Source: CAG-170 sp022779365 (lineage in GTDB: Bacteria; Bacillota; Clostridia; Oscillospirales; Oscillospiraceae). From it: a DNA stretch of 64,000 nucleotides. A program made the position numbers and the translations under genes. Positions 57,153 to 64,000 of this stretch are shown here, in pieces. Every line of letters begins with the position of its first letter. The stretch's first letter is position 1. The notes beneath the pieces are model-generated. The model had not been told where the DNA came from. It searched no databases and saw only the letters and a list, made by a program, of their open reading frames with translations. The DNA lies in the NCBI GenBank assembly GCA_022779365.1, contig JALFSI010000026.1, forward strand, positions 1-64,000, given 5' to 3'.

Positions 57153-57227
57153 CATGTCTGCAACCGCTTTTCGGTGGCGTTTCACGCCGGAACATGGTAT
57201 AATCAGGTCAGAATTTGAAGGCAGGTG

Positions 57228-57881
57228 ATGGATTTGCTTTTTGCATATGGGGAGGCGGAGCTCTCCTATCTGCGGCAGAAGGACGCGCGGCTGGGCGCGG
57301 TCATTGACCGCGTGGGGCACATCGACCGCACGGTGGACACGGACCTGTTTTCGTCCGTCATCCATCACATCATCGGGCAGCAAATTTCAATGAAGGCGCA
57401 GGCAACCATCTGGCAGCGGATGCAGGACGCGCTCGGCGCGGTCAACGCCGAAACGATCCTCGCGGCAGGCGTGCCCTCGCTGCAAGCGCTCGGCATGACG
57501 TTCCGCAAGGCGGAGTACATCACGGACTTTGCCGAAAAGGTGCACACCGGCGCGTTCGACCTGGACGCGGTGGCGCATAGGAACGACGAGGACGCCATCC
57601 GGGCGCTGAGCACGCTCAAGGGCATCGGCGTGTGGACAGCGGAGATGATCCTGCTCTTCTGCCTCCAGCGCCCGAATATTTTCAGCTACGACGACCTTGC
57701 CATCCAGCGCGGGCTGCGCATGGTCTACCACCACCGCGCCATCGACCGCAAGCTGTTTCAAAAATACCGCCGCCGCTTCAGCCCCTATTGCAGCGTGGCG
57801 AGTTTGTACCTCTGGGCAGTCTCCGGCGGCGCGCTCCCCGAGCTGAAGGACTATAAGCTGAAAAAGGAGAAAACGCCATGA
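57228..57881 (+). CDS. DNA-3-methyladenine glycosylase, AlkA/HhH-GPD type
   Basis: A 217-aa base-excision enzyme. The helix-hairpin-helix is ALSTLKGIGVWTAEMILLFC and the catalytic Asp is in NIFSYDDLAIQRGLR. HIIGQQISMKAQATIW is the family N-terminal helix. It lacks the N-terminal domain of full AlkA. Start at ATG 57228 or the adjacent GTG 57225; an extended TGG-TATAAT promoter lies at about 57196-57205. It overlaps the ogt gene by four bases, coupling two alkylation repair activities. Confidence 0.93.
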   Translation: MDLLFAYGEAELSYLRQKDARLGAVIDRVGHIDRTVDTDLFSSVIHHIIGQQISMKAQATIWQRMQDALGAVNAETILAAGVPSLQALGMTFRKAEYITDFAEKVHTGAFDLDAVAHRNDEDAIRALSTLKGIGVWTAEMILLFCLQRPNIFSYDDLAIQRGLRMVYHHRAIDRKLFQKYRRRFSPYCSVASLYLWAVSGGALPELKDYKLKKEKTP

Positions 57882-58411
57882 TCTACACCGCCAAATACGC
57901 CTCCCCGCTTGGCGCGATCACACTCGCGTGTGACGGTGAGGTACTCATCGGGCTCTGGTTCGACGGGCAGAAGCATTTTGGAAGCATCCTGCCCAAGCAG
58001 GTAGAGGCGGCGGAGCATCCGCTGTTTGCCGAGGCGCGGCACTGGCTGGACGTGTATTTTTCCGGGCGCACGCCGGATCATCTCCCGCCGCTGCGCTATG
58101 ACTCCACACCGTTCCGCAAGGCGGTCTGCGATATTATGTTAACCATACCGTACGGTGAAACGGTGACCTACGGCGAGATCGCCGCCGAAATTGCGCACCA
58201 GCAAAATCTCCCCAAAATGTCAGCACAGGCGGTGGGCGGCGCGGTGGGGCACAATCCCATCTCGCTGATGATCCCCTGCCACCGCGTGGTCGGCACAAAC
58301 GGCAGCCTGACCGGCTACGGCGGCGGCATTGCCCGCAAGGTGCGCCTGTTGGAATTAGAACGCGCCGATATGACGCATCTGTTCGTCCCCAAAACCGGCA
58401 CGGCGCTCTGA
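57878..58411 (+). CDS. ogt: Methylated-DNA--protein-cysteine S-methyltransferase
   Basis: A 177-aa suicide repair protein removing O6-alkyl from guanine. The acceptor Cys is in MIPCHRVVGTNGSLTGYGGG, with the Arg-finger/Asn helix in NLPKMSAQAVGGAVGHNPIS. The N-terminal RNase-H-like domain is present. Translationally coupled to the glycosylase gene. Confidence 0.96.
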   Translation: MIYTAKYASPLGAITLACDGEVLIGLWFDGQKHFGSILPKQVEAAEHPLFAEARHWLDVYFSGRTPDHLPPLRYDSTPFRKAVCDIMLTIPYGETVTYGEIAAEIAHQQNLPKMSAQAVGGAVGHNPISLMIPCHRVVGTNGSLTGYGGGIARKVRLLELERADMTHLFVPKTGTAL

Positions 58412-58427
58412 GCGTACACGCAAAAAG

Positions 58428-58503
58428 CACCCCGCCGCGAAACGCTTTCGCGGTGGGGTTTCTTGTATAAAGAAAAACAGCCATCCCAGCGGGATGGCTG
58501 TTT
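58428..58503. terminator. Two successive terminator hairpins
   Basis: CACCCCGCCGCGAAA/TTTCGCGGTGGGGT (58428-58459) with TTCTT ends ogt. AAACAGCCATCCC/GGGATGGCTGTTT (58475-58503) lies just before the stop of the minus-strand remnant. Confidence 0.8.
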
Positions 58504-58505
58504 CT

Positions 58506-58688
58506 TTACGCACGTTTGGCGCTCACGAGCAAAAATCTGTGTATCCGACCTTCGATCACGCCGGTCTGGTCTAAAATTCGCTGCGCACGCAGGAGGTTTT
58601 CCTTGCAGCGCTCCACGGAAAAGCCGGGGAACTCCCACTCGATGATGCGCGCGAACCAGACGAGCGCGCCGACGTCATAGAACTGGAT
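58506..58688 (-). pseudogene. 3' remnant of a class I SAM-dependent methyltransferase
   Basis: About 55 codons read FYDVGALVWFARIIEWEFPG and then a helix-strand end (ERCKENLLRAQRILDQ, HRFLLVSAKRA). This is the recognisable C-terminus of a clostridial small-molecule methyltransferase family. The N-terminal SAM-binding part is missing; instead the sequence joins the 3' end of the TetR gene, whose last residues are encoded in the joint. It is a deletion remnant. Confidence 0.75.
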
Positions 58689-59298
58689 CGGGCAAAAGCA
58701 GCGCCACCAGTTCGCGGTCAAAATTATCGGACGCGAAGCCGGGAATCTCCTTGATGGACTTGCAGATGCTGATGCTGAAGCCTGTGAGGATCTGCCCGAT
58801 CTCGCAGTCGGAGTACGGGCAGTCGCCCGTCACGATGAGCGTGGACAAGCTGTGCACCACGAGCCACAGGTCGCGGAAATAGCGGTCCGCCTCGGCGGCG
58901 GTGACGCGGTAAATACGCATGAGCGTCGGGCGCACCGCCTCCTGCAAATGCGCCATCGCGCGCATGGCGCTGAACTCCGCGTCCTGCGTCAAAAACAGCA
59001 GCCGGTACAGCTCCGGCTCCTCGCGCGCGAAGCGGATGTACTGCATCCCGACGCCGAAAAACGGAATTTTCTCGCGCAGCCCCGCGTCCGTGTACCCGCC
59101 ATACACGCGCACCGCCGCGGCATAGACCGCCTGCCGCACGCCGTCCATCGAGCCGAAGGCGGTAAAAATCGGCTGCGTGGACGTGCCGAGCGCGTCCGCC
59201 AGCGTCTTGGCAGTCAGCGCGCCGATGCCGCCCGATCGCACCACACGCACCGCCGCCGCGACCATTTCCTCTTTCGTAAACTTGTTTTTGGGCGCCAT
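58675..59298 (-). CDS. TetR/AcrR family transcriptional regulator
   Basis: A 207-aa repressor. The N-terminal HTH (about 5-50) includes FTKEEMVAAAVRVVRSGGIG and AKTLADALGTSTQPIFTAFG. The rest is the helical ligand domain. The final residues (LLLPDPVL) run into the methyltransferase remnant, so the native C-terminus may be altered. Start at 59298 after AAAGGATATACGCT. AT-rich repeats upstream are likely operators. It may be an orphan regulator whose target genes decayed. Confidence 0.88.
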   Translation of the reverse strand: MAPKNKFTKEEMVAAAVRVVRSGGIGALTAKTLADALGTSTQPIFTAFGSMDGVRQAVYAAAVRVYGGYTDAGLREKIPFFGVGMQYIRFAREEPELYRLLFLTQDAEFSAMRAMAHLQEAVRPTLMRIYRVTAAEADRYFRDLWLVVHSLSTLIVTGDCPYSDCEIGQILTGFSISICKSIKEIPGFASDNFDRELVALLLPDPVL

Positions 59299-59322
59299 AG
59301 CGTATATCCTTTCTTTCTGTTC

Positions 59323-59360
59323 GATGTATATTGTTTGATGTATATTATATATTATGTATC
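59323..59360. promoter_or_regulatory. AT-rich direct and inverted repeats upstream of the TetR gene
   Basis: GATGTATATT occurs at 59323-59332 and 59337-59346. From 59337 to 59360 the second copy forms an imperfect dyad (GATGTATAT..ATTATGTATC). This is a likely TetR operator overlapping the promoter. Confidence 0.6.
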
Positions 59361-59460
59361 TAAAATACCGTACTGTCAAGCGCCGTGCCCCGCACCAACC
59401 GAGTCTGGCAGAAATATACCGCGAAGTTTTTCTTCAAAAGTGCCGGGAAGCTACCGCTTG

Positions 59461-59555
59461 AGCGGCTACGCACACTGGTATAGTCTCGACCTGCCCGAAA
59501 CCATCGCCGTGCGTCAAAAGCTCCTGCCGGAGCTGGGCGGCAATTTCCGCATCGC
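59461..59555 (+). pseudogene. Fragment of an LCM/TcmP-type methyltransferase
   Basis: About 31 codons read SGYAHWYSLDLPETIAVRQK and then LLPELGGNFRIAAY. The W-Y-x-L-D-L-P-E-x-I-x-x-R-x-x-L-L-P-E pattern is characteristic of Ppm1/TcmP leucine carboxyl methyltransferase-like enzymes. Nothing of the family is visible on either side. Confidence 0.6.
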
Positions 59556-59565
59556 GGCGTATCCG

Positions 59566-59900
59566 ACCGGCAATGGTGGACGTCATCGCGGCGGGCGTCA
59601 CCCCCGAGAGTCGCCGGCATATGTTCGAGACGTTCCGCGAGCACAATGTCGGGCTGTACACCGGCGCAAAGGTCGGGCAGTTTTTCCCCGACGGCGTGGA
59701 TCACGCCCTCGCGGACGGCACGCCGGGAAGCCTTCGCGGCTTTGACAGCATCGTCCTTGCCATGGGCGCACGCTCCAACGCCCCCTCAAGGAGATGGCGG
59801 AAGCCGTCTGCCCGCAGGTGCTCGTCATCGGCGAGGCGTCGAAAGCCCCCGGCAACGCCGTCACCGCCACGACCGACGCACTGAACGCGGCTAATTCCAG
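59566..59900 (+). pseudogene. Frameshifted 3' remnant of an FAD/NAD-dependent enoate reductase-like gene
   Basis: Frame 1 reads TPESRRHMFETFREHNVGLY, TGAKVGQFFPDG, and FDSIVLAMGARSNAP. The reading then continues in another frame as LKEMAEAVCPQVLVIGEASK and NAVTATTDALNAA. Together these are the last ~100 residues of old-yellow-enzyme/2,4-dienoyl-CoA reductase-type proteins (NAD-domain end, VIGDA-like motif). A one-base shift near 59780 and loss of the 5' part show it is not functional. It is fused to the methyltransferase fragment. Confidence 0.7.
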
Positions 59901-59904
59901 AAAA

Positions 59905-59937
59905 CAAAGAGCAGCGGTGCAGATCAGCGCCGCTGCT
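59905..59937 (-). terminator. Terminator of the ECF S-component gene
   Basis: AGCAGCGG/CCGCTGCT stem (59910-59937) followed on the minus strand by CTTTGTTTTC. Confidence 0.75.
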
Positions 59938-59957
59938 CCAGACTGTATTTTCAGTGC

Positions 59958-60488
59958 TCAGCTCTTCTTTTCCAGCGCACGGTGGAGAACCGGCGCGATC
60001 AGGCACGCCAGCACACCGCCGATGGCGGCAGTGATGAGCTGTGGCCAGGTAAAGGATGCTGTGACGGCGCTGAGCTTTGCCGCCGGGACGACAGCCGGCG
60101 CTACCAGGCGGACAAGGACGACATACATCGTCACAAACTTTGCCGCGGCAGCCAGCACCATGCTGCCGTATGCGGCGGGCAGTTTTTTCTTTTGCAGGCA
60201 CTTGCCGACGAGCAGCCCAAACAGGACGGCGTAGATGGCGTTTCCCAATGAAATGCACGGCACCATCGGCAAAAATGCCGGGCCGATGCCGAGCAGATAC
60301 GCGCAGAACGGTGAAATGACCGCGACCGTCACGCCCGACCAGACGCCGCCGATCAGTGAAGCGATCGCCAGCACCAGATTGACGCACGAGCCGGTCACGA
60401 ACTGACCGAGGCTTTTGGTGAAGAACTGAACGGCGATCAGAAGCGCGAGACAGACCGCGGTGCGCGCGATCCATGTTGTTTTTTTCAT
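59958..60488 (-). CDS. ECF transporter S component
   Basis: A 176-aa, six-helix membrane protein, the substrate-binding part of an energy-coupling-factor vitamin importer. It has the short basic start (MKKTTWIARTAVCLALLIAV) and the A-motif-like Ala/Gly helices of the family (GSCVNLVLAIASLIGGVWSG, SLGNAIYAVLFG). No ATPase or T-component genes are adjacent, so it must use a shared module. The substrate is unknown. A TATAAT -10 lies about 30 bp upstream. Start follows GGAGAGTTTTTT. Confidence 0.85.
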   Translation of the reverse strand: MKKTTWIARTAVCLALLIAVQFFTKSLGQFVTGSCVNLVLAIASLIGGVWSGVTVAVISPFCAYLLGIGPAFLPMVPCISLGNAIYAVLFGLLVGKCLQKKKLPAAYGSMVLAAAAKFVTMYVVLVRLVAPAVVPAAKLSAVTASFTWPQLITAAIGGVLACLIAPVLHRALEKKS

Positions 60489-60589
60489 AAAAAACTCTCC
60501 AAATCTGTATTTTGCTGCTATTATAGCAGTATCATCCGAAAACTCCGTTGCAGCTGCAACAAAAAGGAGAAAAAATGCTGACAGGTGCA

Positions 60590-61073
60590 GCACCAGCGTG
60601 CCGGAGTCCGTTTCGTTTCCGCCTTCATCCGAGCTGCTGTAGTCAAGCGCAACGCTCAGCGCCGGTCCATCCAGCCCAAAGGTCTACAATTCTTCGTCTG
60701 TGAAGTACACATCGTCCGCGCAGATGCTCGTGCCGTTTTCGTCATAAGTGATGGTATAGTTTTCCGCGCCGGAGAACGCGATCTGCTTCGCGGTATCAAA
60801 TGCCGGGATGGCGTCATCCAGGATCATATCCCGCAGAACCGCGTCAAATTCATCCAGCGGATCGTGGCTGATAAGATATGCCTTGCCGTCGCCGCTGGAA
60901 ACATACCGCTGCTCGTCCATCTTGCTGAAATCGCTAAGTTCGACAGTGCAGGTTTCCACGTCAGCGGTGATGCGGATGGTGCAGACCGGCTCTGTCAGCC
61001 CATATTGGTCATAATCCTCCACATCGTCTAATTCATGATCAACTATTTTTGGCGGCATCTCTTGAAATTTCAA
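60590..61073 (-). pseudogene. Decayed DUF4340-domain gene
   Basis: On the minus strand a 129-codon frame (61073-60684) reads YDQYGLTEPVCTIRITADVE, RYVSSGDGKAYLISHDPLDE and DENGTSICADDVYFTDEEL, then stops. In another frame beyond the stop (about 60690-60590) homology resumes as FGLDGPALSVALDYSSSDEG. These are successive pieces of DUF4340 proteins, normally membrane-anchored accessory proteins of gliding-type ABC transporters. The N-terminal anchor is gone and the middle is frameshifted. Confidence 0.65.
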
Positions 61074-61190
61074 GGTAATTATACAGCGTGTATTTTGAAA
61101 TACTGAGTGCTTCGCAGATACGCTGACCAGATTTGGTAATTAAGAAGGCGCCATGTTCGTCAAGATAAGCGCGATGCCATCTTACACATT
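61039..61190 (-). pseudogene. C-terminal HTH remnant of a YheO-like regulator
   Basis: About 48 codons read CVRWHRAYLDEHGAFLITKS and GQRICEALSISKYTLYNYLE before a stop at 61039. It is the C-terminal HTH_22-type domain found in YheO/PAS-type regulators. No upstream domain is visible: the next 80 bases contain stops and a short unrelated frame (MKIKEATETRSFEQ at about 61273-61196). It overlaps the start of the DUF4340 remnant. Confidence 0.6.
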
Positions 61191-61303
61191 GTTTTATGCT
61201 TCTGTGTAGTGACGCGCAGCAGCCGGAATTTGCTCGAAGCTGCGTGTTTCTGTGGCCTCTTTAATTTTCATGCCCTAAAAGGTCATTTGCATCCAAAGCG
61301 TTT

Positions 61304-61900
61304 TTAAAAAACAAGCGCCTTCCAAAGGATCGGAAGGCGCTTGCAGTATGAGCCAAACGGCGATCCGGCAAGGATTTTTACATTGGAGGGAATATCCTTG
61401 GTGACCACGGAGCCTGCGCCGATCACGCTGTTGTTGCCGATGGTGATGCCGGGCATGATCTGCACGCCGGAGCCAATCCAAACATTTCGCCCCACGCAGA
61501 TGGGCAGGTTATACACATACCGCAGCTCCCGCAGGCGGGGGTTGACTGGATGCCCGGCTGTGGCAAACACCGTGCCGGGACCGATCATGCAGTCGTCTCC
61601 GATATAAATGTCTGCATCATCGGCAAAGGACACCATTGCGTTACAGTAGATGTTTCTGCCAAAATGAACGTGACACAGTCCCCAATTGGCATGGACCGGC
61701 GTGTCAATGGTGCAGCTTTCACCCACCTCCGCCATCAGCGACAGCAGCATTCTGGCGCGCGTTTCGTGTTCAGACGGAAGCGTCCGATTGTATTTTGCCA
61801 ACGCATCCTGATAGGCGTACTGCTGCCTCAGAATGGTCTCGTCGTTATACACATAGGGAAGTCCCGCAGCTTTTCGCTCACGCGCGTTTGCACTTTCATC
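61304..61900 (-). pseudogene. Sugar/maltose O-acetyltransferase, probably damaged at both ends
   Basis: A hexapeptide-repeat (left-handed beta helix) acetyltransferase of the MaaT/LacA type: RERKAAGLPYVYNDETILRQ at the start, TPVHANWGLCHVHFGRNIY, the catalytic His in FATAGHPVNPRLREL, and SGVQIMPGITIGNNSVIGAG. The only nearby ATG (after the aroE stop) is in a different frame from RERKAAG, implying a frameshift or lost start. The C-terminus ends SPFGSYCKRLPILWKALVF, encoded partly by the terminator hairpin at 61313-61342, instead of the usual basic tail. Activity is doubtful. Confidence 0.65.
61306..61342 (-). terminator. Terminator after the acetyltransferase remnant
   Basis: AAGCGCCTTCC/GGAAGGCGCTT stem (61313-61342), followed on the minus strand by GTTTTTTAAAA. 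Confidence 0.75.
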
Positions 61901-61902
61901 TC

Positions 61903-62766
61903 TTACGCCAGCGCCTCCTCCAGCGCCTTGAGCATCACCGAACGGTCGGGCTTCTGCCCAGTCCACATCTCAATGTTCAGCGCAGCTTGTTCGATGAGCA
62001 TCCCGGCGCCGGTGGCGCAGGGGATGCCGCGGCGGCGCATCTCCTTGACGAGTGCAGTTTCCGTGGGATTCGGGATGATGTCCTGCACAAACATATCCGG
62101 CGTGATGGAGTCCAGCGCGATCTTGGGCAGCTCTCCCACATTGGGGTACAGACCGACCGGCGTTGCGTTTACAACAATGTCCGTGCCAGCGGGGATGCTG
62201 TGCTCGCCGACCCAGTCCTCGCAGCGTACCGCCGTTTGGGTGTTCTTCTGCACGATCTCCACAAGCGCCTCGCCAAGGGCGCGCCCCCTCGGGCGGCAGA
62301 CGATGGTGATGTCCGCCGCGCCTGCGAGCGCCATCTCCACGCAGATGGCGCGGGCCGCGCCGCCGGCGCCGAATACCACGGCGCGCTTTCCCCTGACGTC
62401 TACACCGTTGGACTGCAAGGACATCATAAAGCCTTTGCCGTCGGTGTTGTCGCCGTAAAGCCTGCCGTTGTCGTTTACGATCGTATTGACCGCGCCAATC
62501 AGACGGGCGCTCTCGGAGAGCTCGTCCAAATACTCCATGACCGCGATCTTGTGGGGGATGGTGCAGTTGACACCGCGCATTTTAAGCGCCTTCAGCCCGC
62601 GGATGGCATCGCCCAGCTTGTCCTTATCCACATCCAGCGTCAGATACCGCCACCGCTCCAGACCGAGCGCCCGGAAGGCGGCATCCTGAATGACGACGCC
62701 GGGATTCTCCGCTACGGGCTGACCAAACACGCCGACCAGATGATCCAGATAATTCTGTTCCCTCAT
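61903..62766 (-). CDS. aroE: Shikimate/quinate dehydrogenase family protein
   Basis: A 287-aa NAD(P)-dependent enzyme reducing 3-dehydroshikimate, or oxidising quinate/shikimate in catabolism. The substrate Lys/Asp are in NCTIPHKIAVMEYLDEL and GDNTDGKGFM. The dinucleotide loop is VVFGAGGAARAICVEMALAG, followed by VNATPVGLYPN. The start at 62766 follows GAGGGAGCAGC. Its place behind sugar-type ABC permeases, rather than aromatic biosynthesis genes, favours a role in polyol or quinate use. This is inference. Confidence 0.88.
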   Translation of the reverse strand: MREQNYLDHLVGVFGQPVAENPGVVIQDAAFRALGLERWRYLTLDVDKDKLGDAIRGLKALKMRGVNCTIPHKIAVMEYLDELSESARLIGAVNTIVNDNGRLYGDNTDGKGFMMSLQSNGVDVRGKRAVVFGAGGAARAICVEMALAGAADITIVCRPRGRALGEALVEIVQKNTQTAVRCEDWVGEHSIPAGTDIVVNATPVGLYPNVGELPKIALDSITPDMFVQDIIPNPTETALVKEMRRRGIPCATGAGMLIEQAALNIEMWTGQKPDRSVMLKALEEALA

Positions 62767-62785
62767 GCTGCTCCCTCGCTCCGCA

Positions 62786-63754
62786 TCAGACGTTTTCGCG
62801 TTTGCGTTTTCTGGAATAGCAATCTGCCGCAATGATGGCGACGATCATCAGACCCTCGATCAGCTTCTGCCAGAAGCCGTCAACAGACAGCGCGGACATA
62901 CAGGTGGAGAGCATCTGCACCGCCATCAGACCGATGAAGCTCTGCATAATGCCGCCCTCGCCGCCAGCGAAGGACGTGCCGCCGATGACGACGCCGCAGT
63001 TGACCAGCATACCGGTGGTATCGCCGTAAACAGAGTTGCCGGTGTTCATACGCGAGGACAGCAAAACGCCTGCCAGCGTGGCAGTCATGCCGCTGATAAC
63101 AAAGGCTGTCCATTTGATCGGGATGACCTTGATGCCGGAGTATTTCGCGACGTCGTAGTTGCCGCCGATCGCGTAGCAGTTGCGACCATAGCTGGTATAG
63201 CGCATCAGATAGTAAAACGCAGCGCCCAAAAGCAGCATATACACAACAAGAGACGGAACAGCGCCAAAGAGCTTTGCATTGGAGATGTCCATAAAGCTGG
63301 GGTTCTTGCAGCCGAGCGGATGGGCATTGGTGATCTGCTGACAAATACCCTTTAAGAGCATACCCATGCCAAGTGTAATGATAAACGGCTCGCATTTCTG
63401 CTGAACCACGAGGAAGCCGTTGATAAAGCCAACAGCTGCACCGGCTGCCAGTGCGACCACAAACGCCAACCAGATGGGAAGACCTGCATTCATGACCATA
63501 ATTGCCAGGATGCCGCCCAGACACAGCGTCCCGCCGACGGACAGGTCACAGCCGCCGCAGATGACCGCGACCGTGACGCCAAAAGCCACGATCTCGAGAA
63601 TAGCCGCAGAACGGAGCATCTCCAGTATACTGTAAGATGTGTAGAATTTTGTATCAAAGAAGAGCATCATGACCATCATAACGATGATGGCGACGACAGC
63701 CTTCTGCCTGGTGATGACTCTTAGGGTTTTCTTTCCAATAGAACTAGCTTTCAC
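62786..63754 (-). CDS. RbsC-type sugar ABC transporter permease
   Basis: A 322-aa permease with about ten helices. Family segments are VAFGVTVAVICGGCDLSVGG, FINGFLVVQQKCEPFIITLG, YAIGGNYDVAKYSGI and SFAGGEGGIMQSFIGLMAVQ. It starts with GTG at 63754 after AAAAGGAGGACGACACC. It pairs with the second permease just upstream to make a heterodimeric ribose/inositol-like importer; the ATPase and binding protein are presumably beyond the window. Confidence 0.92.
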   Translation of the reverse strand: MKASSIGKKTLRVITRQKAVVAIIVMMVMMLFFDTKFYTSYSILEMLRSAAILEIVAFGVTVAVICGGCDLSVGGTLCLGGILAIMVMNAGLPIWLAFVVALAAGAAVGFINGFLVVQQKCEPFIITLGMGMLLKGICQQITNAHPLGCKNPSFMDISNAKLFGAVPSLVVYMLLLGAAFYYLMRYTSYGRNCYAIGGNYDVAKYSGIKVIPIKWTAFVISGMTATLAGVLLSSRMNTGNSVYGDTTGMLVNCGVVIGGTSFAGGEGGIMQSFIGLMAVQMLSTCMSALSVDGFWQKLIEGLMIVAIIAADCYSRKRKRENV

Positions 63755-63769
63755 GGTGTCGTCCTCCTT

Positions 63770-64000
63770 TTACAGCTCACGGCGGTTGTCCAGCCAGATG
63801 GCAATGACCAGCACCGCACCACGCATGATCGACTGCATATAGGTGGATAGACCCAGCAGGTTCATGCAGTTGCCGAGCAGGGTGATCAGAATAACGCCCA
63901 GCATCGTGCGCAGGACACTGCCTTTTCCGCCCTTCAGGGACGTGCCGCCGACGACAACGCAGAGGATCGCATTGGTCTCATAGCCGGTGCCGCAGGTCGC
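63770..64000 (-). CDS. Second sugar ABC transporter permease, 3' part only
   Basis: The last 76 codons of an RbsC-like permease: NAILCVVVGGTSLKGGKGSV, LRTMLGVILITLLGNCMNLL and a basic end (DNRREL). The VGGTSLxGGxGS loop is the conserved RbsC motif, the counterpart of GGTSFAGGEGG in the neighbouring permease. The stop lies 15 bp before the GTG of that gene. The 5' part is beyond the window edge. Confidence 0.9.
   Translation of the reverse strand, partial: ATCGTGYETNAILCVVVGGTSLKGGKGSVLRTMLGVILITLLGNCMNLLGLSTYMQSIMRGAVLVIAIWLDNRREL

Noticed and set aside
58852..59745. 297-codon plus-strand frame opposite the TetR gene
   Set aside because: Antisense over the regulator and then out of frame with the recognisable fragments at 59461-59900.
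1..64000. tRNA or rRNA genes
   Set aside because: No cloverleaf with a GTTCGAAT-type T arm or rRNA-like segment was noticed on either strand; short structured RNAs may still be missed by eye.

Overview
The window looks like chromosomal DNA from a GC-rich, endospore-forming Clostridia member, most likely of the Oscillospirales/Oscillospiraceae. The taxonomic signs are sporulation genes (spoIVA, a SipL-type DUF3794+LysM protein, a 24-residue spoVM, sigG, ylmC/ymxH), SLH-domain surface proteins, clostridial DUF families (DUF6514, DUF5685, DUF1540, DUF4363, DUF6110), AGGAGG-type ribosome binding sites and many TTGACA/TATAAT-like promoters. I saw no tRNA, rRNA, CRISPR array, prophage or complete insertion sequence.

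Layout. 0.3-2.5 kb: an SLH-anchored GH24 lysozyme, a 37-aa protein and an ArsC/Spx-like protein. 2.3-6.0 kb (minus strand): a spore-coat basement cluster reading small membrane protein, spoVM, sipL, spoIVA, 86-aa protein. 6-11 kb: a BspA-type lipoprotein operon behind a riboswitch-like leader, a CapA-like phosphoesterase, a GH25 lysozyme and a zinc-ribbon protein. 11.2-15 kb: ruvC-ruvA-ruvB-glmM. 15-20.5 kb: YetF/DUF4363, nrdR, DUF6514, YihY-DUF5685-J-domain, DUF1540, rpe. 21-24.9 kb: xpaC-telA-TPM and an HTH-TPR regulator. 25-32.5 kb: phosphoribosyltransferase, plsY, M18 and M29 aminopeptidases, DegV, LysR/BrnQ. 32.5-40.2 kb: yebC, nif3-like, trmK, DUF1858, rpsB-tsf, ylmC, sigG, hprK, rpmB. 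40.5-46.3 kb: amidohydrolase, a collagen-like protein with its adjacent glycosyltransferase, an acyltransferase and a purine permease. 46.4-57 kb: a metal and selenium block holding Sfp-type PPTase, fused feoAB, a Cys-rich FeoB partner, an aminotransferase behind a structured leader, DUF6110-P-type ATPase-ZIP, and yedF-DUF3343-cysteine desulfurase. 57-58.4 kb: base-excision and alkyl repair. 58.5-61.9 kb: a graveyard of gene fragments around an intact TetR gene and an ECF S-component gene. 61.9-64 kb: aroE and two sugar-type ABC permeases, the last cut by the window end.

Non-coding content is the most unusual part. Two unrelated families of dispersed, multi-hairpin repeats are present. Their stems differ in sequence between copies while base pairing is kept, which suggests selection on RNA (or single-stranded DNA) structure. 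Family 1 is about 140 nt with five stems, at 1-139 and 20812-20952. Family 2 is about 220 nt with up to seven stems; its copies at 35201-35419 and 37719-37942 are full, 57022-57105 is truncated, and 24000-24022 and 41895-41932 are remnants. Four of the five family 2 loci lie just 3' of a gene in the same relative orientation. Two other leaders (7887-8110 and 49593-49749) look like unassigned terminator-type riboswitches, and a 230-bp nested inverted repeat follows rpmB. All functional calls come from reading the sequence and remembered family motifs; no database search was run.
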